Shown here: positions 39,130-51,400 of the stretch, piece after piece
Numbering within the stretch: the first letter of the stretch is position 1
Layout: every line of letters begins with the position of its first letter
Source: Asterochloris sp. CNOR1
Taxonomy: Eukaryota > Chlorophyta > Trebouxiophyceae > Trebouxiales > Trebouxiaceae
DNA: 64,000 nucleotides
Direction: 5' to 3'
NCBI GenBank assembly: GCA_963969365.1
Contig: OZ017748.1
Location: forward strand, 2,232,001 to 2,296,000
Notes under the pieces: model-generated
Told to the model about the DNA's origin: nothing
The model's input: the letters and a program-made list of their open reading frames with translations, nothing else
The model's database searches: none
Made by a program: the position numbers and the translations under genes

Positions 39130-40604
39130 TTATGCCATTGAATCTATCAAGCTGGCCCGCATCTCCTTGACAATGTTCGACGGCTGGCTGTCTCTGAGTT
39201 TGAGCACGCTCTCTATGACAGAAAGTTCTGTTGCTGTGGTGTCCAGCCCACAGAATGCTGACCAGTCATTTGCCACCAGCCCAGCACCTATGACATCACT
39301 GCCGCGATTCACCGTCCCCGCTACAAGAGGAACTTGCAACAGCGACGACAGCTCATCAAGGTCCTCAATCGACGTCTGAGGATGCACCTACAGCATGCAA
39401 TGGGGTTTTGCTCAGCATCGATCTGCCCTGTGACCACTTACAACTTCGGCACACAAATCTGATGCTCACGATGCCGCCTTGGTTGGTGAACTGGCAGTAG
39501 CTGCCAACCAGCACGTTGTCAGCAATGCTCTGCCGGAACACCTCCACACCCAGAATATCTGCTGCCAGCTCCTCAGTCTCCTGCAGACGGGCGTGAGGCT
39601 AGCTTCTTGAGAGCAGCAAAGCTGAGCAAGTGCCCAATTAGGGAGCACATCAAGCTGCTGGGACCACCAGCGGGTGTACACAGCACAGCCAGCTGCCAAA
39701 GCTCTTGGCAACGCAAACAAGCCAGGGCAAGGCTGCAGGCCATTCTTGTTAGGTGATGTGCCCTGCGCAGGGCACATCCAGCTGCCGATGCCCTCAGCAC
39801 AGCAGAAGGGCCCTTGACAGGCCGGCCACTGGGTCTCAGCATGCTGCCAGGCCAATCAGCAATGCCCCCACCTTGTCCACATCTGGATGGATGAGTGCCA
39901 CGTAGTCGTTGCAGGCTATGCAGTTGCCCAGCGCAGACAGGCGCTCATCGATGCGCTGCACCACCACCTCGTCTGGGAGGCTGTTCCGGATGTGCATGAG
40001 CTCTGCAGAAGAAGCGAGGCAGTCCGAGCCAGATTTAACGGCTCAATTGTTCAGCAAGCCTGAGGCAGCAGACTACAGGCTGCAATTTGAAGTGGCAGGC
40101 AACAACAGTAGTTCCAGCTTCAGCAGCAAGTACAGGGCCCTGCCAAGGCAGCCACACCTACCCTGGTCTGTTGTTGTGTTAGGGAGCAGGAGGCCATTCT
40201 TGTTGCCTGCATACCACACATGCAGGGATTCCAGTATGGTGCTAGACTTCTTGCAAGGGAGGATTGCTACAGTACTTCAGGGCCAACCACCTAGTCAAGG
40301 CTTACCAACGGTGACTCTGCCCACCAGCCTTGTGCCAGCAATGGAAGTCTTCACCACTGGGATGTGGTCTGCCAGCTCTGCCTCAAATACGCTGCATACG
40401 ACAGAGACAGTGGCTCAGGCTGCAGCACCAAGAGACTGACAGGTTGACAAAGCACAGCTCATCGGCCACCTGAGGCGGGGCAATCCCCGACACTGACCTG
40501 TACAAGTTTTCAGAAGCACCCAAAGCCACCAGACAGTATGCATTTGTGAGCTTGCAGAAAACTCCAATGTCATTGGAGTTCTCAAAAGAGCAGCGCGTTG
40601 CCAT
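39130..40604 (-). CDS. EIF6: eukaryotic translation initiation factor 6 (60S anti-association factor)
   Basis: The start [20 protein letters not shown] lies in exon 1 (40604-40498). Exon 2 continues [20 protein letters not shown] and [10 protein letters not shown] (about 40395-40310). Then come [15 protein letters not shown] (about 40222-40180), [20 protein letters not shown] with [38 protein letters not shown], and the last exon [20 protein letters not shown] to [14 protein letters not shown] and [12 protein letters not shown]. Length is about the usual 245. eIF6 binds the 60S subunit in the nucleolus and cytoplasm and blocks joining to 40S until released by EFL1/SBDS. No unusual residue was seen. 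Confidence 0.97.
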
Positions 40605-41150
40605 GGTGAGCCTGTCTCAAAAGCTGCCCTGGGCCTTCCTGCAGGGGTCGACTGCAACTGTCATGACAGCTGTATCTCAGCAGCTGTGGCAGATGGGGCA
40701 CTGGAGACTTTGACATGGCAACTGCAATCTCGTGCAGCAGGGTCCAGGAAGTGCTGCCAACGATCTGGGTCAGCATGAGCCTGATGAAAGTATCACGTTG
40801 AAGTTCACCTGATTACTTAGAAACTGGTCTGGACGGTGACGGGGCAGGCGTGCGAAGCTGCCAATGTCTTCTATGACCTAAGCATTAGTGGGCTTAGTGG
40901 GCTATGCGACACAGCTGCCCACGGCTGTGGCGCTTGACTCTCCCATTCTTGCGCCAAGCAGTTGAAAGGAGTCCGTACAGCACACAGCTTGGAGGGCAGG
41001 AAGGCTGCTTTTCAGGCGGTCTGATAGACTAGGAGCAGTAGGGTCCGCTTGCAGTGACGCGTCTGCACACCTGCACCAACCCCCTTCCCTTGGACCATCG
41101 CTCAAGTTCGGACCATCGCTCGAGCCTGTTGACAGCCGTGTCCATCAGCC
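40605..41150. promoter_or_regulatory. divergent promoter region eIF6 / GLG1
   Basis: 546 bp separate the two starts. It contains a perfect 12-bp palindrome CTGTCATGACAG (40658-40669), 54 bp upstream of eIF6. Next to GLG1 are two copies of GGACCATCGCTC (41092-41103 and 41110-41121, period 18), 30-60 bp upstream of its ATG. No coding exon is apparent. Confidence 0.45.
41092..41121 (+). repeat. two tandem copies of GGACCATCGCTC, period 18
   Basis: Two exact 12-bp copies lie just upstream of the GLG1 start codon, presumably in its 5' UTR or core promoter. The sequence between them (AAGTTC) is unrelated to what follows the second copy. Confidence 0.6.
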
Positions 41151-44100
41151 ATGGCAAGGGCCGCTTTCTTTTTGGTTATTCTCCTGGCCATCCTAGGCTG
41201 CTTCACCATCAGGGCAGCAGAAATTACGGATCCAGACCTCAAAGCCAAGGTGAGTCCCATCAAAGCCAATGGCTTGTGCACAGTTTCTTGCGTGACAGAT
41301 TGCGCTTGCAGATAGCCACACCATGCAGACTTACGCAGCGGCATCAGCAGCAAGCTAATCTGTCAGGAGCAGCTTACGGCGAGGAACAGCGGCCAGCAAG
41401 AGCAGCCCAAACTTCGTGCATTCCATGTTGCAAGCAGCACCTCTGCAGCATCGGAAGCGCCTTGCCCTGGTGGCTGCCAGTACTGATCTGGGCCTGCTTG
41501 GGCTTGAGTCCCTCCATGGAAATCTTGCCAGGGTGCACTCATGCAAACCACAGCGGGGACCCCGTCCCGCTCCTCAAGGCATTCGTGCTGCTTGAGTTGC
41601 ATCAGCATAGGCAGGTCCTGCTGGCCTGCAAGGGCCCTGTGATACTTGAGCCATTATCCAAGGAGACCCTGCCTCGTCACATTCAGGTCGAGGACGCTGA
41701 AGAGGCGCAGCAGTTTGGGGAGGATCCCATCCAGCCAGTGGAGGCTCAGATCGTGGAGGAAGCGCCAAAGGCCATTGTGGCAAATGGAGATGGAGATGTA
41801 GCCACCACAGGTGAGGAGGGATCTGCATCACGCATGGGCAAGGGTCCCACCTCTTGAACGCTCTGCAGATCTTTGGACAGGCTGGCTCATGGCATCTGGC
41901 TGGCCCCTGGATGGCCCAGGCCACAGGCGACCTCAGGGCAGCAAAAGCAGGTACAGCAGCTTTGCAACAGAGTAGCAGGTTACATCCTGCGGGTACATCT
42001 TCCCCCTCGCCAGCATCTGACAACCTTATGCCCCTCCAGGCGCCTGCCCAACCAACCATGCGGCGCAATGCTCTCATCTTCTCACGTTACCAGGGGGAAC
42101 CACATGTTCTTTCAGTGGTCGTCATGAACACTACACAAATGTGCAGGGGAGTGCCGTGCTGATGTGACCAACTTCTGCCCCACCATCAAGCCTGGCGAGA
42201 ACAGGCTGGCAGAGTGCCTCTCAAACCAGCTGGACATGGAGCTCAAGGGCAATGCTGAAGGCGAGTCAGCTGTTCAGACCCTGCCCCAAAACGCCCCATT
42301 CTTCTGCATGCCATGCACCTCATGTTCAACAAGGTCGCGCTTGGGCACTATTGGAATGGCGGGTAGCAGCCTTGCGTGGCGCTTTGCTGTAACATACTTT
42401 GACTGGGACAGATTGGTGAGACTCCGGCTCTTCCCTGCAGGTAAGAAGCTGTCCAACAAGTGCAAGGAGGAGCTGGCAGCCTTCAAGATTGACGAGGGCA
42501 CCAATATCAACAAGAACCTGCCCCTAGGTGAGCTCACTGGCCAGTGTTGTGCAGGCCACTTGACAGCATCTGCTTGCTACAGGCCTCCCAGTACCAGAGG
42601 CTGCTGTTGGGGCTGAAAGCCTGTGCTACCCACTGCCTGCAGCTGCATCCTGCGAGGCGGACGCCACCAAGCTGTGCTCTGACTCCGACCCCAATGACCC
42701 TGGAGCAGTGCTGGCCTGCCTGCGCGAGTACAAGCCAGACCTGAGCCAGGCCTGCTCTGATGAGATCTTCAAGACTGAGCAGGAGGTGACGCACGCCTGC
42801 ACATCTGCCTGCCTTGACTGAGAGATTGCTTGGTGGCTTGTGCCCTGTGGTGGCTGCTCTCCACACATGGTTGCGGAATACAAGGCTGCGCCTCACCAGC
42901 AATCAGTTGGGGGGCTTGCAGGGCGCCAAGGACTTCCGGGTCGACGCTGACCTCCATGCAGCCTGCCAGGCTGACGCAGACCTGGTGTGCAAGGACGTGG
43001 AGCCTGGAGAAGGGCGTGTGCAGGACTGCCTGGTGAGCTTGCGAGCAGCAGAGTTTGCAGCTTGTCTGCGGTGGCAGGGCAGCTCTGCCCAACAGTGTAG
43101 CATGCTTGTGCACATTGCAGCAGAAAAGAAAATTGTCAGCGGGCAAGCGTCAGGGCGGCTCAGACCTCTGGTGCCTGCAGCATGCTGGGCATGCCTAATC
43201 CTCACTGCTTTTGGCAACAGCACTCACCTGGCTGAGCTCCTCCGAGCCGCTAGATACCTTATGTATGCCATAGCCACAGCAGCTGTTTGGCTGTCAGTTC
43301 TGTGGCGTGACAACGCTACCCTGTGCCCTTGCAGCGTGCCAAGCATGGGGAGGTGTCCTGGGAGTGCCAGGAGGAGCTGTTTCGACAGGAGGTGGAGAAC
43401 GCCGATGATATTCGCCTGTCCATCCGCCTCATCAGCGCCTGCATGGCCGACAAGAAGACCTTCTGCAGCGATGTCAAGCCAGGTGGTCCGCCTGCTCCTC
43501 GTGCAGACGGGGCTGCAGAGTGGCCATGCTGTACTGGGATTGGGCGGGCCCCCTGACTTCCCTCTGCTGGGCCACTGAGCAGAGGTTCCTAGTGGGGTTG
43601 GTCTTGCGCCCTCTCTCTAGATGCAGCCAGACACAGACAAAGGGCAGTATTTGTTCTGTCTGCAACACAGCATTCCACTAACAAGGAACCAAGCTCACCG
43701 AAGATGGCCCCTTGCTGCCCTGCAGGCAATGCCCGTGTGAAGGATTGCCTGGAGGAGCACCGCGAGGACCCAAAGTTCACCCAAGAGTGCCGGACAGAAT
43801 TTGAAAAGATGATGGCTCGTCGAGCCACCGACTTCCGGCTGGACTCCTCGCTCAGGGAGCAGTGTGCAGAGGACATCGAGGTCGTCTGCGGCTATGAGAA
43901 GGTGAGAGCTGGGGAGAAGTGCTGCTACATCAGACCTGGCTGCTATGGCGGCCAGTATGGCAGCACTCCTCAGTGCTGCAGCGCCAGCTGACAACCCTCG
44001 TTTTGTGACAGCGGGCCAGTTCTGTGCCAGAGACATCTGCTCCTCTGGGCAGGACGGGCTTCAACAACAGCTGCTGCATCTGGTGGCCTGCTCAGGGCTC

Positions 44101-47100
44101 CCTAACCGCTGACGCTCATCTGAATGTTTTGTGCCTCCAGGACAGCATGGACGCCATTGAGGGCTTTGATGCCCGTGTCATCCAGTGCCTGCAAGACTTC
44201 AAGGACGAGCTGCACAATGAGCAGTGCAAGGGGCAGGTGCACAAGCTGACCGAGCGCGCTGCCCAGGACATCCGTTTTGATGAGCCCCTGGCTGAGGCCT
44301 GCTTTGATGATCGCCAGAAGCTGTGCAGCGGCGTGCAGCCGGTGAGCCTTGGCTGGTGCGCTGCTGTGGGCCCTCGATCCTGAAGAAAGGTGGCAGCAGC
44401 AACGGCTGGTGCTGATCTGCACCCTCCTGTCACCTCAATATTCTCAATGGCTGCAGCAGCAGCAGATTATGTGGCATCTGGCAGCAATATCTGCCAGACC
44501 TGCCCTGCACCGTCCCATGTGGGGAGCCTCTCACCATTGTCCCCACCCTCAGCCCAATCAAACTGGAGCAAAGGGCTGTAATGCTGGCGGGTGCTGAAGC
44601 TGCTGCACATTTGCTGAGTGCAAAGCGCTTTGCCCTGCCGGCAGCCACCACCAAAGACAGCCTCACCTCTGCATGCAGGGCTCCTCCCGTGTCATTGCCT
44701 GCCTGCAAGATAAGCGCGACGAGCTGAGCTTTGAGTGCAAGGCCACCCTGTTTGACCAGGAAGTGAAGATGGCTGAGGACATCGACTTCAAGTATCCCAT
44801 GAAGAAAAACTGTGGCGCTGAGATTGACAAGTTCTGCCCCACAGTCCAGCATGGGAATGGGCGCATCATCAGGTAAGCTGGAGGGCCTGCTTCGAGTGCG
44901 GCTGCTGAGACTGAGTTCACCCAGGGTCACGCCTCACCCAGTGAGGCTGCATCTTTTACTGTGTGGGCAGCCGCCTGTGGCCAGCTGCTTCCTTGGAAAG
45001 CACTTTCAGATAAGAGATCCTCAGAAAGGCAACCTGTCCCAGGCCAGGCTTCACTGGCCTGGCTGCACACTCAAAGGCACCCTGTGCCCGGCCCAGGTGC
45101 TTCTGCCGTGAGCCCTTTCATCCAGTGGTCACCGTGCAGGTGCCTGCAGAGGGTCACGTATGCCCTCTTGGAGTGGTGCTTGCTCCCTGGGTGCAGGTGC
45201 CTGCAGGACCACCTGGACGATGAGGACATGAGCCAGGAGTGCAAGGCGGAGGTGGCACAGGACCAGATTCGCAGCAACCAGGACTTCCGCCTCAACTTCC
45301 GCCTCAGCAAGGCCTGCAAGAAGGACATAGCTGCCCTCTGCATCCATGAGTGCAGCACCTACCTGGGGCAGGCCTGCGGCGGGAAGGTCAGCACTCCGCT
45401 AACCAGTCGCTCAGTATATGCGCTGCACCCTTGTCACCTGGCTGGGCAATGGCTACAGCCCTGTTCACGACCTGCATGTGAGTGCAGGCACCTGTACAGT
45501 GGCTACCAGAACAGCCTGCCGCCAGGCCGGCCGGGCCTGCAGCTTGCCAAGACAAAGCAGCAGCAGCTTTGGCTAAGCAACTCTCAAGCAGCCTCTGGAA
45601 GAGGCAGCTGTTGCAGACGCTGCCATAAGAGCTGGCCATCACCCTTGTTGCAGGTCCTCCGCTGCCTGACTGAGAAGCAGGAGGAGATTGAGGACACCGA
45701 TTGCAAGAATGAGGTGTTCCAGTTTGAGAAGATGGAGGTGGCTGACATGCGCAACGACGCCCCCATGGCCGTGGCCTGCAAGGCCGACCTCGAACAGTAC
45801 TGCAAGGGCGTAAAGCCAGGTGAGGGGGGTTGGCTTGGGTCGTGATCATCACAGCTCTGGCTTCCGGGTGAGGTGCTGCAGCTGCACCTGTCCAGCAGCA
45901 TGCAATGTGTTGAAGTCAGGTGGAGGTGACTGGGGCTGCCCATGTGCCAGTGGCTGAGGCAGAGCCGCCTAGGGACGACAGGCACTTCCTCCATGGTCTC
46001 GCAGCACTGCCTGATCAGCCCATGCATGTGCATGCTGATTACAAAGCGCCTTTTCATGGTTGTCCTGATGCCAACAGGACCCTGCCAGGCACATTGTTGC
46101 AGGAGCAGCCGCTCACACCTCTGCTGTGGGTGCCTGCAGGGGAGGGGCGTCTGCTCAAGTGCCTGCGAGACCACCGGGAGGACCTGAGCACGGAGTGTGC
46201 AGCTGAGGACACCAAGCTGGCCATCCTGCAGTCTCAGGACATCCGCCTGACCCCTCGCCTGCACCAGTTGTGCTCCGGCGAGGTAGCAGCCTACTGCAAG
46301 GATGTCAAGCCAGGCAAGCACACCCAGGAGGGGACTGCACTGCTGGGTGTTACTGCCTGACACCAGGGGGGCGCTGGTGGCAGGGCATTTTAAGAGGATT
46401 TGATGCTCTTGACTGCTTGGGGAATCAGGGTCAAGGTGTTCTCTGCACTCACCTGCTCTGTGCCCCTGCTGCTGACTCATCTGCTCAGGGGCCTGCGCTC
46501 TTCTCAGGACCACCTCACCGTCTGCACAGAGCTGTGGGGCTGCCTGCCCGAGGTGCCCACCTTGCGCTGACACAGCAGCCGACAACGCGGCACCCAGCCT
46601 GGCTGTCCCCCTCCTGCAGGCAGGGCGCGCGTGTTCCAGTGCCTGCAAGAGCACCTGGGTGAGCCCAACTTCAGCAAGGACTGCCTGGAGCAGGTGGAGG
46701 CTCGTGCCCAGCGCATGCAAGAGGACTACCGCCTCGACTACGGCGTGTCCACCCAGTGCAAGGAAGACGTGCCCCAATTCTGCGCTGCTGAGCAGGTGGG
46801 TAGGGGGCTGTTGGCACGCCGGCTGCTGCCTGATGTGGGCCTTGTGATTACCTGTGTCTTCTGCGCATGAGGGCTGCACAAGCAGTGCCTCGCATGGTCT
46901 GGTGAGATCTTCAGGTATGACCCCTGTCAGAACATTACCTGACTGGCGATCTGTGGCGCGTGTGCTCACTCTTCAGACTCCGAGACCCATGCTCAACCTT
47001 GAACTCTCTCCTGCTGCAGGGCAAGCTGCATGGCCACGCCGAGGTCCAGAAGTGTCTGATCTCTCACGCTTCTGAGCTGGACAGCGGGTGCCAGCGCGAG

Positions 47101-48101
47101 ATGTCTCGGGCAGTGCGCATGGCCCTGTGGGAGTACAAGCCCGACATGGCTCTCACAAGTGAGGGCCTCCCTGCAGGCTGGCCTGGTGTCCTGCAACCAC
47201 ATGCTGCAGCTGTTGTGCAATGCAACAGCCAGGGCCCAGCGCAGGCTCTGCATCACCCTCGCAGGGGTCACGCGGCACAATGGCTACGGCCTTCTCCCAA
47301 GTTCTCATCTTCGCCCCCCTCCCTGCCCTGCAGGTGTGTGCGACAGCGATGTTGAGAAGATCTGTGGGGGAAACGTGACCAGCCAGCGAGGCCTCTGGAA
47401 CATTGGTGTCGTCGGGCGCTGCCTGTCACGCCAGCTAGCAGAACAGAAGCCCATTGGGGAGCAGTGCAAATCTCTTGTTGCCGTGGCAGCCCCACAGGTC
47501 AGCTGCTTGCACAATCCCCACCTGTGCTCTTCTGGGCCTTGCTGCCAATGTGTTGTGCTGCAAATGTTCTATGATTATCAGCTCAGCTGTGCAAAGGGCA
47601 GATGAAGCCTCGGCCTTGCTGCTGGGCTCAGCAACCAGTGTTGCTGCTCTAATTGTGTACCTTGCCCAGCAGCCTGTGAAGAACCTGCCAGGGCCATATG
47701 AGGTAGCCTTCTCTTTGCGCATGCTCCGCGCTTGTGGGGCTTGACTTCCAGGTGTTCTAACGGCTGGCCTCCTGTGCAAGGAGGCGAAGCCTGATCCAGC
47801 GCATCTCACAAGCTCCACTTGAACACTGCAGGATGCCCAGGAGTTGTTCAATTCCAGTATGAGCGAAGCAGCCCTCACGCAGCGTTTTCTGGAGCTGCAG
47901 CAAGCTGCTGGAATCAAAACAAGATTGGTGAACCCGAGCGCCTCTGGGGCGGGGGCCATCACCCTCACAGGCTGGGTGGCCCTGGTGGCGGTGGCCTGCA
48001 TCATCACGACAGTGATGGGCGGCATGTACTTTGTGTACAGGCGCATACTGGGCCCCGACCCCAAGAGCCAGTATGTGGTCATCAAATCTGGAAATGTCTA
48101 G
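41151..48101 (+). CDS. GLG1: Golgi apparatus protein 1 (GLG1/MG-160), Cys-rich repeats
   Basis: A type I membrane glycoprotein of about 20 exons. The signal peptide MARAAFFLVILLAILGCF is followed by RAAEITDPD. A chain of GLG1 Cys-rich repeats (about 60 residues, four Cys each) runs from 42150 to about 47480. Typical units are CRADVTNFCPTIKPGENRLA, CQADADLVCKDVEPGEGRVQ, CMADKKTFCSDVKPGNARVK, CFDDRQKLCSGVQPG, CKADLEQYCKGVKPGEGRLL and CKEDVPQFCAAEQ. I count roughly ten or eleven, fewer than the sixteen of vertebrates. NVT and NSS are possible glycosylation sites. The C-terminus has one membrane span (GWVALVAVACIITTVMGGMYF) and a short cytosolic tail ending YVVIKSGNV. Animal GLG1 is a Golgi sialoglycoprotein that binds growth factors and selectins; the algal ligand is unknown. 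Confidence 0.95.
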
Positions 48102-48416
48102 TGCTGCCGGTTCCTGAATTGATCAAACTCTGGGCATGAATGACACCAGGTCAGAACACCTGGCGTCCATTTTGCAGCTCTCCCAGTAGCTCTGCTCAGC
48201 ATTGACCAGTCGCGCACTTCGTGTTGCCCCTTAGCCTGCCTTTATCACAGTGCTGCCAATCCATGCCTGTGCAAGGGCTCTCAGCCAACAGAAACTGAAG
48301 TTTGATGCCAATTCTGATAAGCATTCCTCAACCGGGCTGGAGGGTGCACTTGTTACAAGTGCGTCAGGTCTTGGGGTGGCAAAATCCATCTGAACCAGAA
48401 TGTGCACCAGTGGCAG
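48102..48416. other. convergent intergenic region GLG1 / NPHP4
   Basis: 315 bp between two converging stops. It carries a minus-strand TGTAA inside a small perfect hairpin (listed separately). No exon or RNA gene was seen. Confidence 0.55.
48346..48362 (-). terminator. hairpin with the NPHP4 TGTAA signal across its loop
   Basis: GCACTTG-TTA-CAAGTGC is a 7-bp perfect inverted repeat with a 3-base loop. On the minus strand it contains TGTAA (48357-48353), about 60 nt after the NPHP4 stop codon, as expected for a polyadenylation signal. Confidence 0.6.
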
Positions 48417-51400
48417 TCATCCAACAGATTTAATTCTCAGCTTCAGGCACTCGAGGACTTTTTGGAGACCAGCATCAGAAACGAAGATGTAGACACTAGT
48501 TTGCATTGGGGAGGCACTCTGCAGAAGAATAGACAGACCTGCAGGCGCGATGGCAGTCTTAAGCGCATTAGAGAGCTCCATGGCTCAAGTGAGCTTGCAG
48601 CGCCTGCTCACCAGTGGACTCATGGGCTTGAAGCTCAAGATAGACCGGCGAGAGCTGCACAAGGTCAGGGTGGCTGCAGGACAGGTGCAGTGTGCGTGCA
48701 GATGCATGAGGGCCGATGCGAAGCTTTCTCTGTGTATTTTGCCCCACTCTGATTTCTACGTCATACACTCTGCAGCCAGCAGGAGGAGTTGGGTTGAGGG
48801 TGGACGACTGATAGACAAGGCGGCCAGTCGAGCACCAAACAGGCTGGGCAAAGCTGCTGATGGTGACTCACTTGCTAACGGGCGGTAATGTGGCTTGCAC
48901 TGAGACCAGCAGTGCCTGCACCACCTGCTGGGCAGCAGGGTCGATAATGTGGACAATGACGGCTTGCTGCCCAGCAGATGATGGGTGACTGACGAGGGTC
49001 AGCTCTAGGGGCAAGCTGCCCAGGACAAAGCTGGCAGGCTGGACCTGCAGGCCGGCAGCACCATGGTTGGTGAAAGCACATGCTCCCTTCGCAGTGCTGC
49101 AGCATGCTCTCACAGGAGCAGCTGCCACATATTGTGCCCTGTGAGCAGTGGTGCCTTGGACACGGACAGCCAGTGGCTCCAAGAGGGTGCAGCTGTCACA
49201 GACCAGATAGGGGCCAGTGACAGCTGAGAGGCAGGAGACAAGCCAGCAGCAAGGCCAACAGGCCTGCACCTACCCCTGTGACCTGTGCCAGCTGCAGTGG
49301 CCTGCACTGGGTCAGCTGGCAGCTGCCCGGTGCAGGGGTGGGGGAATGCAAGCAACTGTGAGTGCTTTGAGCAGCCCAAGAGCCCTGCCCACCTGCAGCT
49401 CCAGCGGCTGTGATGTGAAGGCCTGCACGCACCGGCCAGCCTGCCCCTCCCCGCTATGCAGCACCAGGGAGGCGCTATCAGCCTGGCCCAGCTTGGCGGG
49501 CAGGCTCACGGGGCGCAGCGCGTGGACATGCACCGCCCAGACCTGCCAGGGCTGCAGCTGGGGGGAAGGGCCCTGAAACAGGGCCACCAGAAAAGAGTCC
49601 ACCCCTGGGGCTGCAGGCGCGCGGACTTTCAGCAGGACATGCGCCTGCTGCTGCTGCTGGGGGCCGGCGGGCGCAGCAGGGCCGGCAGCAACAGTACCAC
49701 TCACTTCCGGGTTGCTGCACAGAAGGGTTGTGGCGCCTGCAGGGTAGCACATGGTCCGGGTCACCCATCAGGCCTGTTGCCAGGTGAAGACAGCTTCAGC
49801 AGAGTGTCAGGGCAACCTGCAGCACGCCACCCTCTGACTGCCGGGTGAGTGCACCACCCGCGACTCTGTGCAGCGGGTCCAGGACGGGCGCACCTACTGG
49901 TGGCCCATGCAGGGCCAGCTTGTGATGGAGAAGCTCGTGCTCTGCCTGCCTCAGTCTCACCAAACGGTGCACAACTGGATGCTGCGTTCTTACATCCACC
50001 TGCAGGGCACCCATGTGCAGCCTGGGAGGTCTGGCAGCAGGGCTGCTCTGACTGGCTGGACAGGACAGGCACACAGAGCTGTGAGGGACTTGGAGGCTGG
50101 GAAGCTGCTCTGGAGTAATGGGGACGATGCCGGCCATGCCCAGTTGCAACCCGCGTGCACACGCGATGTACATCACCTCAGCCTCAGCCACCACGCAGCC
50201 TGTGCCCACCTGCAGAGCGGCAGTTGTGGTCTGATCTGCCAACCCCACCAGCTCCACCGTCAGGGGGGCTGGCGGCCTGGCAGCCTGAGCAGATCCGGGG
50301 CACGCTGCTCCCCGGGAAGGCGAGCGCAGGCACCGCAGCTGGAAGCGTACTGTGACCGACTGGCCCCCTGGGATGACTAAGCGAGCGGGGGAACCTGGCG
50401 TGGTCTGCAGCGCGGCTACAGGCGCGGCCAGGGGCGGGGCGCCGAACTGGCCGCCAGCTGTACGCCCTGCAGACGGCAAGAAGCGCCAGATGAGGGAGGT
50501 GGCGCACAAAGTCGTCGTTCAAGCTTGCATGTGGCGCAGGTGCGGCCCTCATGCAGTAACCCTGGAGTGGGCATCCCACAAGCTTGGCAAAGGAGAGGAA
50601 GCTCACGGGCATTCAAGCTGCGCTCAGTTGAGCAGCTGGCAAAGACGCGACTGTGGGAGTGGACCATGCCAGCTCCGCAAGTGAACCCAGCTGGCCACTT
50701 CTGCTCGTTTGCTGGCTGGCAGGGAGCAGGCTGGGTCTGCATTGAGCAGGCAACACCAGGGACTCAAGGTCAGTGCCACCTGCAGACACGAGGCGCCGGT
50801 GCTCTGCCAAGTGCTGCCACTCCCGCTCATTGGGGACCGGCTGCAGCTCTGCAGGGTGGCTGACACAGAGCTCGAACTCGGCGTCAGCCTTTCCAGGGTT
50901 GGAGAAGATGTGCTCCAGCGCAGCGGCGTGCCCAAACTCCATGTGCACCTCGTGGTGCACGCACAGGCTCTGCCACAGCTGCTGGCGCAGGAGGGTCTGC
51001 TTCTGGCGCTGCCGCGCGTGCTGCAGGTCGGCCAGCTGCTGCTGCCTGAGCGCGCGCAGCTGAGCGTCACCTGGGGCAGCCAAGCCCCCAGCGTGGTCTG
51101 GCAGCCCCTGCACCCAGTGCACAGCAGCCTCAATGTGGGGCCGTGGTGGGCACCATTTGCTGGTGAGCAGCCATGCACAGGCGCCAGAACCCCCAAGGAG
51201 GCTTGACACATGCTCGCCACTGTGCTCTGGTGTGGCGCCTGGCAGCAGGCTGAGCTCTGACTGTGCCCCACCAGCGCCTGCACAAGCAGAACCCATGCAG
51301 CCCCTGCTAGGGCAATGCAGCTACTCCCACACCAACAGCTTCATACAAGCTCGACGCTGGCGCACACCTGCTGCAACTGAGGACTCAGCCGGTCACCGAG

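Noticed and set aside
40658-40669. Palindrome CTGTCATGACAG as an operator-like site
   Set aside because: A single 12-bp palindrome in over 500 bp of promoter is weak evidence. I note it in the region entry but do not name a factor.
45584-46969. Minus-strand open frame of 461 codons
   Set aside because: It is antisense to several GLG1 exons and introns. The plus-strand Cys-rich repeats explain the sequence.
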